Of a stretch of DNA of 64,000 nucleotides, positions 1 to 9,761 are shown piece after piece. Location: NCBI RefSeq assembly GCF_036924515.1, contig NZ_JAZHRR010000001.1, positions 4,559,001 to 4,623,000 of the forward strand. Direction: 5' to 3'. Numbering within the stretch: the stretch's first letter is position 1; each line of letters begins with the position of its first letter. The notes under the pieces are model-generated. The model did not search any database. It was not told where the DNA came from and saw nothing but the letters and a program-made list of their open reading frames with translations. The stretch comes from Bradyrhizobium sp. AZCC 1610. GTDB taxonomy: Bacteria; Pseudomonadota; Alphaproteobacteria; Rhizobiales; Xanthobacteraceae. The translations under genes were made by a program, and so were the position numbers.

Positions 1-1727
1 TCCCGGCGCTTGCTGTTTGCTTGGTCGCCGTGTTGGCTTTCGGTTTCATCTCCCTGATGCCGTCCGAGCTGGCGCAGCTGGGCAAACATGTGTTCTTCGG
101 CGCAGGCTTCCTCTCCAACATAGTGCTCTGGAGCGAAAGCGGCTATTTCGATCATGCCGCCAGTCTGAAACCACTCTTGCATCTATGGTCTTTGGGTATC
201 GAAGAGCAGTTCTACATCCTCTGGCCAGCGTTGCTATGGATGGCCTTCCGGATGAAGGCAAGGATGGGCCGACTGCTGGCCGTGCTCTTCCTGGCCTCCT
301 TCGCAATCAACATCGCCCTATCCATCAACAACATTGTCGATGACTTCTACCTACCCGTCTCACGTTTCTGGGAGCTTCTAGCAGGGGCAGGTCTGGCTTG
401 GTGGCGTCCGATTGTTCTTACGTCCAGCGCCCGGTCCTGGATTTCCTTTGGTGGCTTAACTGCCCTGCTGATATCGGTGGCGTTGTTCACACCCGAGCTA
501 CGCTTTCCAGGCTGGCTTGCTCTGCTCCCGGTGGCCGGAGCGGTTGCAGTGATCCTAGCCGGGCGCGAGGCTATGGTGAACCGTATTGTCCTCTCTAACC
601 GTGCTGTCATCTTCGTCGGACTAATAAGCTATCCGCTCTATCTCTGGCACTGGCCACTGATTTCCTATGCTTATATTATTCGCCTAGGTAAGCCGCCGAC
701 GCCTCTGATGGCCTTGGGGCTTGTGGCTGCGAGTTTGCTACTGGCTTGGGCCACCTACCGTTTCGTAGAGAATCCGGTCCGCTTTGGGGCGCACCGCCAT
801 CGTCGTACTCAGATCGTCGCGGCCTGCGTGGCTGCCCTCGGCGCCTGCGGGCTCGCAGTGTGGACGAAAAGTGGCTTCCCAGAACGGTTCCCACTCCTTC
901 CCGGAATAGATATCCGGAAGATCGGCGACGCCAAACTCGATGCGGACTTCAAAGCTACCAACGGCATGGAGGTGTTAGACCACGGTTGGACTTTGGTGAC
1001 CCAGCTGGGCCACGGCGAGCGCAAGGTGGCGTTAAGCGGCGATAGCATGCTGTTTCACTATGGTCCCCGGGTGCAGCAGCTTGCCGACGATGGGCAACTG
1101 GCGGCCAACACGTATTTCGTGACTGGCCCAAGGTGCCCTCCGGTGCCGAAGGTGATCCAGCGGGACAAATTTGCCCGTTGCATCGATTTGCCCGGCATTT
1201 TAGTCGATCTCGTGCGGCGTCAGAACGTCCAATCGGTAGTTCTCGGTGCTGCATGGGCAGGCTACAGCGACGAAGGTATGCTGATCGAGCGAGATGGTGG
1301 GCGTTTGCCCCTGAACATAAAGGAGGGCATGGACGCCTTCTACGCCAATCTTGAAGACTATGTACGGTTGCTGCAGCGCCACGGGGCCAAGGTCTATCTG
1401 GTGCTAGGGGTGCCCCAACACCAGCGGTTCAATCCCGGGGAGATGGTAACACGCGGCGTCGCCGGCGTTCGAATTGCTCCAGACGTTGAGAATGCAGTGC
1501 CCATCGCCGGCCTACGATCCGCCCATGGTGCCGCCGACGCCAAGCTGCGCACCGTCAGCGAGCACACTGGGGCGGTGCTGCTCGATCCCCTTCCTGACAT
1601 CTGCGGCGGCGGCGAAGGCTGCTCGCCCTTCTTCGGAGTGGGCGAGCCCAAATTCTCAGACCGCGTGCATCTACGTCCGATCTTCGTGCGGGAACACCTG
1701 CGCTTCCTCGACCCATTGTTAAAGTGA
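1..1727 (+). CDS. Acyltransferase-3 family O-acyltransferase with C-terminal SGNH domain (5' partial)
   Basis: The reading frame is open from the left edge of the window, so the N-terminus lies outside; the TTG at 21 is only an internal codon. About 280 visible residues form a series of hydrophobic helices, with the acyltransferase-3 signature LWSLGIEEQFYILWP near the start. A soluble domain follows, carrying an SGNH-type GDS block around 1038-1046 and a SDRVHL block near 1660. This layout is that of OafA/YrhL-like enzymes, in which the membrane part moves an acyl group across the inner membrane and the periplasmic SGNH part places it on a glycan. The substrate cannot be told from sequence. 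The next gene begins 67 bases downstream on the same strand. Confidence 0.88.
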   Translation, partial: PALAVCLVAVLAFGFISLMPSELAQLGKHVFFGAGFLSNIVLWSESGYFDHAASLKPLLHLWSLGIEEQFYILWPALLWMAFRMKARMGRLLAVLFLASFAINIALSINNIVDDFYLPVSRFWELLAGAGLAWWRPIVLTSSARSWISFGGLTALLISVALFTPELRFPGWLALLPVAGAVAVILAGREAMVNRIVLSNRAVIFVGLISYPLYLWHWPLISYAYIIRLGKPPTPLMALGLVAASLLLAWATYRFVENPVRFGAHRHRRTQIVAACVAALGACGLAVWTKSGFPERFPLLPGIDIRKIGDAKLDADFKATNGMEVLDHGWTLVTQLGHGERKVALSGDSMLFHYGPRVQQLADDGQLAANTYFVTGPRCPPVPKVIQRDKFARCIDLPGILVDLVRRQNVQSVVLGAAWAGYSDEGMLIERDGGRLPLNIKEGMDAFYANLEDYVRLLQRHGAKVYLVLGVPQHQRFNPGEMVTRGVAGVRIAPDVENAVPIAGLRSAHGAADAKLRTVSEHTGAVLLDPLPDICGGGEGCSPFFGVGEPKFSDRVHLRPIFVREHLRFLDPLLK

Positions 1728-1794
1728 CTATTCCCGCGCGTGCTTTTGATGTTCTCAAGTTGGTTGTGATAGCGAGTTCCTCGCCGGAGGGTGT

Positions 1795-2526
1795 ATGCGA
1801 GACGTAGTGACAGGTTTCTATGTTGACGTTCTTCGAAAGCTGATTGCGAACGGCACCGCATCGCTGGATGACAGAGTTCTCGTGGTTTGCGGTGGCCCGT
1901 TGGATCAGCTTGCTATGGGCATCGTCGGATTTACAAATGCGACGGTCACGAACCTGGACGACGGCATGTCGAACAACCGACAGGATGTAGAGAATCTTTC
2001 GTATGAAGATGGTTCATTTGATCTCGTGATCGTTCACGCAGGCCTTCATCATTGTCATTCGCCGCATCGGGCGCTTCTCGAAATGTACCGGGTCTCCCGG
2101 AAATGCGTCGTTGCCTTCGAGTCCCGTGACAGCCTTGTGATGCGCGCGGCAATTCGCTTAGGCCTGACGCTTGAGTATGAGGTCAATGCCGTCTCAGCGG
2201 ACGGCAAAGCAGGAGGCGTTGCCAATACCGGCGTTCCAAACTATATCTTTCGGTGGACCGAGCGCGGCGTGAAAGAGACCATCGTCAGCTTTGACCCGGC
2301 GTATATTCCGAAGATAGATTTCTTCTATGACCTGAGACTGCCAGTCCAGCGTTTCGCGCGAGCCGGACAAGCGGCGCTAAGAACCTTCTCCCTGATCATA
2401 GAGCCGCTTTCGCGGCTATTTGTCCTTCTCTTCCCGAAGCAATGCAATGAGTTCGCTTTCGCGATCACGCGGACTAGGCAACTCCAGCCGTGGATGGCGG
2501 ATTCTGAGATGGTCCGCATGTCATAG
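1795..2526 (+). CDS. Class I SAM-dependent methyltransferase
   Basis: This 243-residue protein starts at an ATG preceded by GGAGGG. The N-terminal half resembles a Methyltransf_11 fold: a strand and glycine-rich turn VLVVCGGP near residue 30, an acidic residue ending the second strand (TNLDDG), and the FDLVIVHAGLHHCHSP segment typical of motif IV/V, followed by ALLEMYRV. The C-terminal third is not recognisable. The gene follows the O-acyltransferase on the same strand, which suggests, but does not show, a role in surface glycan or small-molecule decoration. The methyl acceptor is unknown. Confidence 0.72.
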   Translation: MRDVVTGFYVDVLRKLIANGTASLDDRVLVVCGGPLDQLAMGIVGFTNATVTNLDDGMSNNRQDVENLSYEDGSFDLVIVHAGLHHCHSPHRALLEMYRVSRKCVVAFESRDSLVMRAAIRLGLTLEYEVNAVSADGKAGGVANTGVPNYIFRWTERGVKETIVSFDPAYIPKIDFFYDLRLPVQRFARAGQAALRTFSLIIEPLSRLFVLLFPKQCNEFAFAITRTRQLQPWMADSEMVRMS

Positions 2527-3258
2527 CAGCATACGCCTTTCGTTGGCCGCGCGGGCAGCGAAGAGGCGGTTGGCGGCATATTTCATGCGGCCCGCGATGG
2601 TGCGCAATCTATCTAACCTCGTGCGGGCTCCGGGCGTTCCAACCCCATGAAGATCACGGTTTCCGTATTCGACATGCGCCACCTCGCGCGCCGCCATATG
2701 TGTATCAGCTCGCATAAAATTAAGCCGAGAATGCGCGATTGCAAATATCCTCAAGGGGCGCGGTCGCGCGGTCCCCCCGGAGGGTCGCGGCCCTCACAGT
2801 ACCTTGGCGAGCGATTGCGGGGGACGCCATCCTTCGACGGTCTGCGCCAGCGCTCGCATCACCTCGACGCGCGTCACCACGACGGACACCGCCCGTCGAT
2901 CAATGCGGCCAAGTGTCCCCGTGTCGTTAACGGATCGTTAACCGGCTCGGAACACCATCGGTCCCGTTCTGAGGGGACACTGCGTCGTCACCGTTCCAAC
3001 CATGACGCATCGTCACCACGACGCGACCGTGCGCCAGCATCAAGCGCACGACCCTCACCAATCCCTCACCGGGTGAGGGACCGCACCACGACGCCATCGT
3101 CACGACGACTGCGGGAGCAAATCCCCAAAGTTTGGGGATATGGAAGCTGGCGACGACAGGTGGCAGGCAGCGCGCCAGCGTCCGGGCAGCGCCGCCACCA
3201 TCGCCAGCGCTCGCGCGCATCGCTATCCTTGCGCGGCACGACGCGGTAGGCTTCCGGC
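2527..3258. other. Intergenic region with short palindromes and CACCACGACG repeats
   Basis: I see no convincing gene here; a minus-strand 77-codon frame (2521-2754) lacks a ribosome binding site and I do not call it. The stretch holds two exact copies of a 13-mer CGTCACCACGACG (2872-2884, 3011-3023), two variants of it (3082-3093, 3098-3107), a doubled GTTAAC (about 2925-2942), a 9-bp-arm palindrome at 3062-3080 (TCCCTCACC/GGTGAGGGA) and a 9-bp-arm palindrome at 3121-3139 (ATCCCCAAA/TTTGGGGAT). Their role is unknown. Confidence 0.5.
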
Positions 3259-3941
3259 ATGGACGGCATCACCATCGATCCGCGCCAGCCACCTTATGGC
3301 GGCAATAAACCCAGTTTCAAAGACTAAGCGAAGGACCGCTATACATTCTGACAAACGAAGCCATGCTGGGTTTGATCAAGATTGGCTGTACTAACGGCGA
3401 ATTGGCCTCACGAATTAAGCAACTGTATTCGACTGGCGTGCCGCTGCCCTTTGAACTGTTTTACGCTTGCGAAGTGACCGATTGCGGTTCTGTTGAGAGC
3501 AAACTCCATGATGCCTTTGGGGATCACCGTATAAGTAAGGGCCGGGAGTTCTTTCGCATAGCTCCTGAACGGGTAAAGGCCGCTCTTTCGCTGGCCGAAA
3601 TCCGCGAGGTGCGGCTTGGCGACGAGATATTTGAAACGAATGAAATCAAGGCCGAGGTAGAAGCCGCCAAGCGCCGAAGCCGCTTCCGCCTCTCAAAGAT
3701 AGGAGTTGTGCCGGGCACTGAACTTCAACTTGCAAAAGACCCGAAGATCATTTGCACGACCGTCGATGACGCCAACAAGGTGGACTATCTGGGCAACATG
3801 ACCTCGTTGTCGGATGCGGCGCTTCAAGCACACAACGCGCTCGGCGACGATTGGCCTGCAGTTTCCGGTCCATGGGCTTGGACGTACCAAGGCAAGCGGT
3901 TGGACGACCTGAGACGAGAAATCGAGGACAAGTCCGATTGA
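3259..3941 (+). pseudogene. GIY-YIG superfamily (T5orf172/MUG113-like) protein, start region frameshifted
   Basis: The domain begins with GPLYILTNEAMLGLIKIG, the hallmark opening of T5orf172/MUG113-type GIY-YIG proteins, and continues with ESKLHDAFGDHRISKGREFF, matching the later conserved block. The part upstream of the ATG at 3363 is clearly domain sequence, yet that frame has no ATG, GTG or TTG between the stop at 3306-3308 and 3363. A good start (ATG 3259) lies in another frame and reaches a stop at 3325-3327. A one-base loss near 3322-3324 would explain this. The C-terminal 90 residues are not recognised. If translated from 3363 the product lacks the first strand of the fold. Confidence 0.6.
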
Positions 3942-4340
3942 GACAGCATCGACCCAACCTCAAATGAGGGCGAACGGGCAAGTCAGCGTCGAGCACGGCA
4001 CCGCCACCACGACAAGCGCAGGCATCAGCGTCGAGGCCATTAGAAGGCCGTACAGCGCGCCGCCAGCGGCGGGCTACAGGACAACACCGCGCAAGCCGCG
4101 CGAGCGCACAGGGGACACGCCGCGATCGGCCCGCCACCGGGCGCAGCCCGACCGGATCGAGCCTTGCCGGGAGCAGCCCCAACCCTCGCCCAAACGGCAG
4201 GATGTGAAACTAGGGCCTAATAGGGCCCGGCACGGTTTCGCGAGCAGAGCGGCGCGGGCCGCCAATTCGCAGAAACCTTTAATTCGCAGGGGTTTCTAGA
4301 GTTTTCCCCAAGGGTAAAATATCGCTAGACATCAAGTCGT
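3942..4340. other. Intergenic stretch without a recognisable gene
   Basis: No supported coding sequence. A weak inverted repeat AGAAACC (4271-4277) / GGTTTCT (4291-4297) and a doubled AATTCGCAG (4264-4272, 4281-4289) are the only structures seen. They could be a terminator remnant for the upstream gene. Confidence 0.35.
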
Positions 4341-4680
4341 GTGGTCCTGACGCCGCGGTGCTGGCGTCACGTTCTCGAGAAGCAAGCTTCTTGGGGGCGA
4401 CGGTGGCAAGCGAGCCGTTCACCGGGGAGAGCTCGAAGTAAGCCGTAAAGCCATTGCGCAGGGAAGGCCGGAGTGTTTCCGCTGAACCTGTATGCTCGTG
4501 TGCGCGTTTCTATGCGCAAATTGCACACGAGACCGCGGGTCCAGCGTGCACCCGGTCTTCCCTGCGCCCTCTTCTTTGGGCGAATGATTTGCAAACCTCG
4601 GGCGAAATGCGCCGCGAGAACGCCAACGCATACTCAGTCGTCATCGCCCGGCTTGACCGGGCGCCCAGATGCTATGGGGA
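4341..4680. repeat. Bradyrhizobiaceae-type repetitive extragenic sequence
   Basis: The segment matches my recollection of an intergenic sequence found many times in Bradyrhizobium and relatives: a 5' part around TGGTCCTGACGCCG, a middle part with ACCTGTATGCTCGTGTG and CCCGGTCTTCCCTGCGCCC, and a separate palindromic tail CCCGGCTTGACCGGGCG at about 4646-4662. It is not coding; the apparent frames through it are the spurious ORFs such repeats often produce. Copy number cannot be checked from this window. Confidence 0.5.
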
Positions 4681-4736
4681 GCGGCGGCGAGGGTGTGAAT
4701 GCCCTCGAGCGCCGTGATCACGCAATGGAGCACCCC

Positions 4737-5910
4737 ATGTCGCAATCGTTTGACGCCAGCAGGTCCCTCACCGCCTTCGAACAGGATAGCACATTGGTCG
4801 CAGTGATCGAGATGAGCCAGTCGAAGTGGCTCGTTGCGGCTGTGATCCCTGGAGTCGCGCGCCAGCCGCTGAAGAAGCTTGAGGCCGATGCGGGCGCCCT
4901 GCTGAAGCAGTTGCAGCGCTGGCAGGATGAAGCGCGCAAGGCCGGGCGGACGGTCAGGCGGATCGTCTGCGCCTATGAGGCCGGGCGAGACGGATTCTGG
5001 CTGGCGCGCTGGCTGCAGGCGCGCGCCATCGAGGCCTACGTCATCCATGCCGCAAGCATCGCAGTGTCCCGCGAGCACCGCCGGGCCAAGACCGATCGGA
5101 TCGATACGGAACTGCTGATGCGCTCGTTTTCTCGGCTGGCTGCGTGGCGAGAAGCGCCATTGCAGCATGGTCGCGATCCCGACCATGGCGGAAGAAGATG
5201 CGCGGCGGCCGAGTCGTGAGCGGGAGAGCCTCGTGGGCGAGCAAACACGGATCGTCAACCGGATCAAGGCTGTCCTCGCCCTGTTCGGCATCGGCGGGTT
5301 CAATCCGAGGCTGCGCAAGGCGGCGCAGAAGCTGGAGACACTGCACACCGCGGAAGGAACACCGTTACCGGAAAATGCCCACGCCGAATTGCGCCGCGAT
5401 CTGGAGCGGCTGCGCCTGGTGCACGACCAGATCCACATCATCGAAAGTGAACGGTTGCGCCGGCTCGCGCTCGCGCCGGCCGCAACGACAAGGCCTCACG
5501 CGATGGTTCGTCTGATCGCAAGGGTTTTTGGCGTCGGCATTGAGACCGCCGACATGCTGGTAAATGAGGCGCTGGCGCGCAAGCTGCGCGATCGCAGAGC
5601 CGTGGCGCGCTATGCCGGACTAACCGGCGCGCCGGACGAAAGCGGCAAGCGCCACCGCGAGAAGGGACTGGCCCGCGCCGGCAACGGTCGGGTCCGCCGC
5701 GGCATGATCCAACTGGCCTGGCGCTTTCTGATCTTCCAGAAGGATAGCCGGCTCGTCCGCTGGTTCCGCGAGCGCACCGCAGATGGCCGCAGCGCCACGC
5801 GCAAAACCATGATCGTGGCGCTGGCGCGCAAGCTGCTCATCGCGCTGTGGCGGCTGGCAACCACCGGCGAGATGACGGAGGGGCTCAAGCTGCGCCCGGC
5901 CGGAACCTGA
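4737..5910 (+). pseudogene. IS110-family transposase, disrupted by a +1 frameshift
   Basis: The 5' part carries the N-terminal DEDD-type domain of IS110 transposases (VAVIEMSQSKWLV, CAYEAGRDGFWLARWL, KTDRIDTELLMRSF). The 3' part carries the Transposase_20 domain with VFGVGIETADMLV and the serine-containing APDESGKRHREKGLARAGNG. The halves lie in different frames. They join if one T of the TTTT run at 5127-5130 is removed, which restores SFLGWLRGEKRHC. The ATG at 4737 has GGAG six bases upstream; an in-frame ATG lies at 4725. IS110 elements lack long terminal repeats and use a bridge RNA from a non-coding end, so the ends cannot be fixed by eye. A programmed slip at TTTT is possible but unusual for IS110. 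Confidence 0.85.
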
Positions 5911-6505
5911 CCATGCAGCTTCCGCAACCCCAACACGATTGACAGTTCGGCAGCCGGCAGTCTGCCGACGACATCCGAGGTGGCGGTGATCCGCCGGAAT
6001 ACATGGCCTTTGCGCCGCGACCCAGAATGGACCCGCCGCCCCGGAGCTTCGCCCCCCCGATGCGCATGCATGCATCATGGTTCTGGTCCCGATCGATCAA
6101 CCGAATACAAGTCTGCGACGCGGTATCGCGTCCACGGTGGGCTCGCCTCGGAAGTCGTCCCTATGCCGCTAACGCCAAACCTCGTCCCGCCCTCAAGCCT
6201 GCCGCCGGGCTCACGACCGTCAAGGGCTGCGTCGCTCCGCGATGGCCTGCGGCCACCCTTGACCGTCGTTCCGCCCAGGCGGCTAGTCGTCTCGGGGTCG
6301 GGACGAGGAGATGTCGGTCTTCGTCGAACAAGGAGACGACAGCAATGATCTGACAACGATCACTCTTGATCACCCCCATACAAGTATTCCAGAGGCAGCA
6401 GTGATGGAATCGAAAGGCCGCGGCGTACTGGATCCCCCGCATGCGCGGAGGATGACGACCTGGTTTACGTCGATGGGTCTGGATAGCTTCGCAGACCGCT
6501 TGCCG
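5911..6505. other. Non-coding tail of the IS region plus repeats
   Basis: No gene is supported. The first part probably still belongs to the IS110 element. Around 6217-6275 there is a long imperfect inverted repeat built on CCGTCAAGGG and CCCTTGACCG. A REP-like palindrome follows at 6424-6463. The convergent tctA gene ends at 6506. Confidence 0.4.
6424..6463. repeat. REP-like palindromic element
   Basis: GTACTGGATCCCCCGCATGC followed by GCGGAGGATGACGACC matches my recollection of an abundant Bradyrhizobium extragenic palindrome family (ACTGGATC...GATGACGACC). It sits just past the 3' end of tctA and may form a transcript-end hairpin. Confidence 0.5.
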
Positions 6506-8017
6506 CTACGCCTTCGCCGGCCGCAGCATGCGCGTGACGCTGCCGAACGCCCAGTCGATGACAGGCCAGAACAACAGCACAATCGCAAGCGTGGTGATCG
6601 AGCCGACCAGGCCGTTCGACCAGAACACCTTCAGATCGCCGCCGGCGCCGATCATCGACAGGCGGAACGCGTCCTCGGCGCGGTTGCCGAGCACGAGCGC
6701 CAGCGTGAACGGCGCGAGCGGAATGCCGATTTTTTTAAAGGCATAGCCGACAACGCCAAAGCCCAGCATCAGCCAGATGTCGAACATCGCATTCTGGATC
6801 GCGTAGGCGCCGATCGCGCAAGACACCACGATCATCGGCGCGACCGCTGCGAACGGCACGCGCAGGATCGAGGCAAAGATCGGCACCGTCGTCAGCACCA
6901 GCACCAGGCCGACGACATTGCCGAGATACATCGAGGCGATCAGGCCCCAGACGAAATCCTTGTGCTCGACAAAAAGCAGCGGACCGGGGTTGAGGCCCCA
7001 CACCATCAAGCCGCCGAGCAGGATCGCCGCGGTGCCGGAGCCGGGAATGCCGAGCGCCAGCATCGGCAGCAGCGCTGCGGTGCCGGAGGCATGCGCCGCA
7101 GTCTCGGGCGCGAACACGCCCTCGATGCGGCCCTTGCCAAAACTGTCCTGGTCCTTGGAGAAGCGCTTGGCGAGATTGTAGCCCATAAAGGACGCGGCGA
7201 TCGCGCCGCCCGGCGTGATGCCGAGCCAGCAGCCGATGAACGAGGAACGAAACAGCGTCACCCAGTATTTCGGCAGGTCCTTCCAGACCGACAACACCAC
7301 GCGCAGCGAGATGCCGGCGGCGTGGCCGCGCAGTGCGAGGCGTTCTTCCATGGTGAGCAGGATTTCGCTGATGCCGAACAGGCCGATCACGGCGACGAGG
7401 AAGTTGACGCCGCGCAACAGCTCTGCCGAGCCGAAGGTCATGCGCAACTGGCCGGACACGGTGTCCATGCCGATGCCGGCGAGCAAGAGGCCGAGCGACA
7501 TCGAAATCACCGTCTTGTGCTTGGCCTCGCGGCCGAGGCCGACGAACGAGCAGAAGGTCAGCAGATAGACCGCGAAGAATTCGGGCGGGCCGAATTTCAG
7601 CGCGAAGGAGGAGATCATCGGCGCCAGGAAGGTGATCAGCATCACCGCGACGAGCGAGCCGATGAACGACGAGGTGAACGCCGCGGTCAGCGCTTCCGCC
7701 GCCCTGCCCTGCTGCGCCATCGGATAGCCATCGAAGGTGGTCGCGACCGACCAGGCCTCACCGGGAATGTTGAACAGGATCGAGGTGATGGCACCGCCAA
7801 ACAGCGCGCCCCAGTAGATGCAGGACAGCATCACGATGGCCGAGGTCGGATCCATCGTGAAGGTCAGCGGCAGCAGGATCGCCACGCCGTTGGGACCGCC
7901 GAGGCCGGGCAGCACGCCGACGAAAATGCCCAGCACCAGCCCGAGCATCATCAGCAGCAGCGTCTTCCAGGTCAGCAGCACGGCGAAGCCGTGCATCAAG
8001 AGGCCCAAGGCTTCCAT
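6506..8017 (-). CDS. tctA: Tripartite tricarboxylate transporter large permease TctA
   Basis: This 503-residue membrane protein has the TctA family length and many hydrophobic helices. Signature segments are GVLPGLGGPNGVAILLPLTF near the N-terminus and SFIGCWLGITPGGAIAASFM in the middle, the repeated GxxPGLGG/GxxPGG loops thought to form the substrate path. It would form an inner-membrane, ion-driven uptake system with TctB and a periplasmic binding protein. It lies 37 bases downstream of tctB and is probably the last gene of the run mtnP-mtnA-tctB-tctA. Substrate unknown; family members carry tri- and dicarboxylates and related organic acids. Confidence 0.93.
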   Translation of the reverse strand: MEALGLLMHGFAVLLTWKTLLLMMLGLVLGIFVGVLPGLGGPNGVAILLPLTFTMDPTSAIVMLSCIYWGALFGGAITSILFNIPGEAWSVATTFDGYPMAQQGRAAEALTAAFTSSFIGSLVAVMLITFLAPMISSFALKFGPPEFFAVYLLTFCSFVGLGREAKHKTVISMSLGLLLAGIGMDTVSGQLRMTFGSAELLRGVNFLVAVIGLFGISEILLTMEERLALRGHAAGISLRVVLSVWKDLPKYWVTLFRSSFIGCWLGITPGGAIAASFMGYNLAKRFSKDQDSFGKGRIEGVFAPETAAHASGTAALLPMLALGIPGSGTAAILLGGLMVWGLNPGPLLFVEHKDFVWGLIASMYLGNVVGLVLVLTTVPIFASILRVPFAAVAPMIVVSCAIGAYAIQNAMFDIWLMLGFGVVGYAFKKIGIPLAPFTLALVLGNRAEDAFRLSMIGAGGDLKVFWSNGLVGSITTLAIVLLFWPVIDWAFGSVTRMLRPAKA

Positions 8018-8054
8018 TACAAGGCTTCCATGGCGTGAGTCCCACCGACCTGTG

Positions 8055-8597
8055 TTAGCGGCCGAGCGCCGCTTCGAGCGGGCCCTTTGGCATGATGACG
8101 TCGAAGGTGATGTCGAAGGTCACGAACATCACGGCGGTGAACACCAAGGCGGTGAGCAGCGATTTCCACAGCGCGATCTTGCCGACCATGCGCATGAAAC
8201 CGGCGATCAGCAGGAAGCTCGCGACATAGAGACCGAGGAACTGCATGCCGAGGCAGAACAGCACGGTCGGCACGAACACCGCCATCACGCGGCGAAGCTG
8301 CGCCCGCGTCACGAAGACCTCGGAAGCCTCCTTCCGCGACAGGAACGCGGCGACCAGTCCATAAAGGCTGCCGCCGCCGAGGATCACCGAGAGATAAAAC
8401 GGAAAGTACCCGGACTGCGGGCCGGTCGATTCCCAGCCGGCTCCCGTACGCCAGTTGTCGTACCCGAGCGTCGTTGCGAGCGCGAGCAACAGGAGGCAGA
8501 CGACGATGTCGATCGCGCGAACGCTCGTCACCGCAGGCGAATTGGCTTCGGGTGCGGTCGGATCCTCAACGACGATTTCGATGTCGGTATTGGACAT
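8055..8597 (-). CDS. tctB: Tripartite tricarboxylate transporter small subunit TctB
   Basis: A 180-residue protein with a short polar N-terminus and four hydrophobic segments, which is TctB family length and layout. The sequence TGPQSGYFPFYLSVILGGGSLYGL is typical of the family (a G-x-x-P-x-x-F-P pattern after helix 1). It is the small membrane partner of TctA, located directly downstream on the same strand. It starts 60 bases after the mtnA stop, so cotranscription with the salvage genes is likely. Confidence 0.88.
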   Translation of the reverse strand: MSNTDIEIVVEDPTAPEANSPAVTSVRAIDIVVCLLLLALATTLGYDNWRTGAGWESTGPQSGYFPFYLSVILGGGSLYGLVAAFLSRKEASEVFVTRAQLRRVMAVFVPTVLFCLGMQFLGLYVASFLLIAGFMRMVGKIALWKSLLTALVFTAVMFVTFDITFDVIMPKGPLEAALGR

Positions 8598-8657
8598 GGA
8601 GACAGTGAACCCTGATACGACAGACCTGAACGGGGATACGTGCCGGTGTCGCTGACG

Positions 8658-9761
8658 TCAATGTCCCGCGCTGCGCTCCGGGAATGCGCTCGCAAGTGCA
8701 GCACGCTCTGGGCGGAGCAGGCCGCGTTCGGTGATCAATCCCGTCACCAGCCGCGCCGGTGTGACGTCGAAGGCGTAGTTGGCCACAGGCGAGCCCTCGG
8801 GAACCACGCGCACGGTTTCGACGCGTCCATCGGCGGTGCGGCCGGTCATGGTCGCCACTTCGTCGGCGCTGCGCTGCTCGATCGGAATCTGCCTGATGCC
8901 GTCATCGATGCTAAAGTCGATGGTGGGCGACGGCAGTGCAACATAGAACGGCACGCCATTGTCGTGGGCGGCGAGCGCCTTCAGGTAGGTCCCGATCTTG
9001 TTGCAGACATCGCCATTGGCGGCCACCCGGTCGGTACCGACGATCGCGAGATCGACCATCCGGTGCTGCATCAGATGGCCGCCGGTGTTATCAGCGATCA
9101 CCGTATGCGGCACGCCGTGGTGGCCAAGTTCCCAGGCGGTGAGCGAGGCGCCCTGATTGCGCGGCCGGGTCTCGTCGACCCAGACATGAACGTTCAGGCC
9201 GCGATCGTGTGCGAGATAGATCGGCGCCGTCGCCGTGCCCCAGTCGACCGTCGCGAGCCAGCCGGCGTTGCAATGGGTCAGGACATTGACGGGCTCGCCG
9301 GGCCCCTTCCTCGCCGCGATCTGTTCGATCAGCGCCAGACCATGCCGGCCGATCCCCTGGTTGATCGCGACGTCCTCTTCGGCGATTTCGCCGGCGCGCT
9401 TGTAGGCCGCCGCAGCGCGCTCCGACGCCGGCAGCGGCCGAAGCAATCGTTGCATCTCGTCGAGCGCCCATTTCAGGTTGATCGCCGTCGGCCGCGCCGC
9501 CAGCAGCATGGCATAGGCGCGGTCGAGCGCCGCATCGGAAGCATCGGCGCGCATGGCGAGCGCCATGCCGTAAGCGGCCGTGGCGCCGATCAGCGGCGCG
9601 CCGCGCACCAGCATGGAGCGGATGGCCTCGGTCGCATCAGCGGCGCTTGCGACACGCGCGACCACAAATTCATGCGGCAGCCGGCGCTGGTCGATCGCGC
9701 CGACCGTCCAGCCGTCGTCCTCGAGCCAGATGCTGCGAAAATGCCGGCCGTCGACCTTCAT
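8658..9761 (-). CDS. mtnA: S-methyl-5-thioribose-1-phosphate isomerase
   Basis: The 367-residue protein carries the full set of MtnA/eIF2B-alpha-like motifs: [13 protein letters not shown] near residue 50, [16 protein letters not shown] with the catalytic cysteine, and [19 protein letters not shown] with the catalytic aspartate and the NKIGT signature. It converts 5-methylthioribose-1-phosphate to 5-methylthioribulose-1-phosphate, or does the same with 5-deoxyribose-1-phosphate. I chose the ATG at 9761 because the family starts there ([11 protein letters not shown]) and it overlaps the mtnP stop by four bases (ATGA), which indicates translational coupling. An upstream extension of the frame reads through mtnP and is not real. 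Confidence 0.95.
   Translation of the reverse strand: MKVDGRHFRSIWLEDDGWTVGAIDQRRLPHEFVVARVASAADATEAIRSMLVRGAPLIGATAAYGMALAMRADASDAALDRAYAMLLAARPTAINLKWALDEMQRLLRPLPASERAAAAYKRAGEIAEEDVAINQGIGRHGLALIEQIAARKGPGEPVNVLTHCNAGWLATVDWGTATAPIYLAHDRGLNVHVWVDETRPRNQGASLTAWELGHHGVPHTVIADNTGGHLMQHRMVDLAIVGTDRVAANGDVCNKIGTYLKALAAHDNGVPFYVALPSPTIDFSIDDGIRQIPIEQRSADEVATMTGRTADGRVETVRVVPEGSPVANYAFDVTPARLVTGLITERGLLRPERAALASAFPERSAGH

Noticed and set aside
2521..2754. Minus-strand 77-codon frame after the methyltransferase
   Set aside because: Arg/Ala-rich, no ribosome binding site, no family; kept only as a note.
2872..3107. CRISPR-like array from repeated CACCACGACG
   Set aside because: Only two exact copies with irregular spacing of 14 to 140 bases and no spacer structure.
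6311..8038. Long plus-strand frame of 575 codons
   Set aside because: It is a shadow of the tctA gene on the opposite strand; rich in H, R, D, Q and without any domain.
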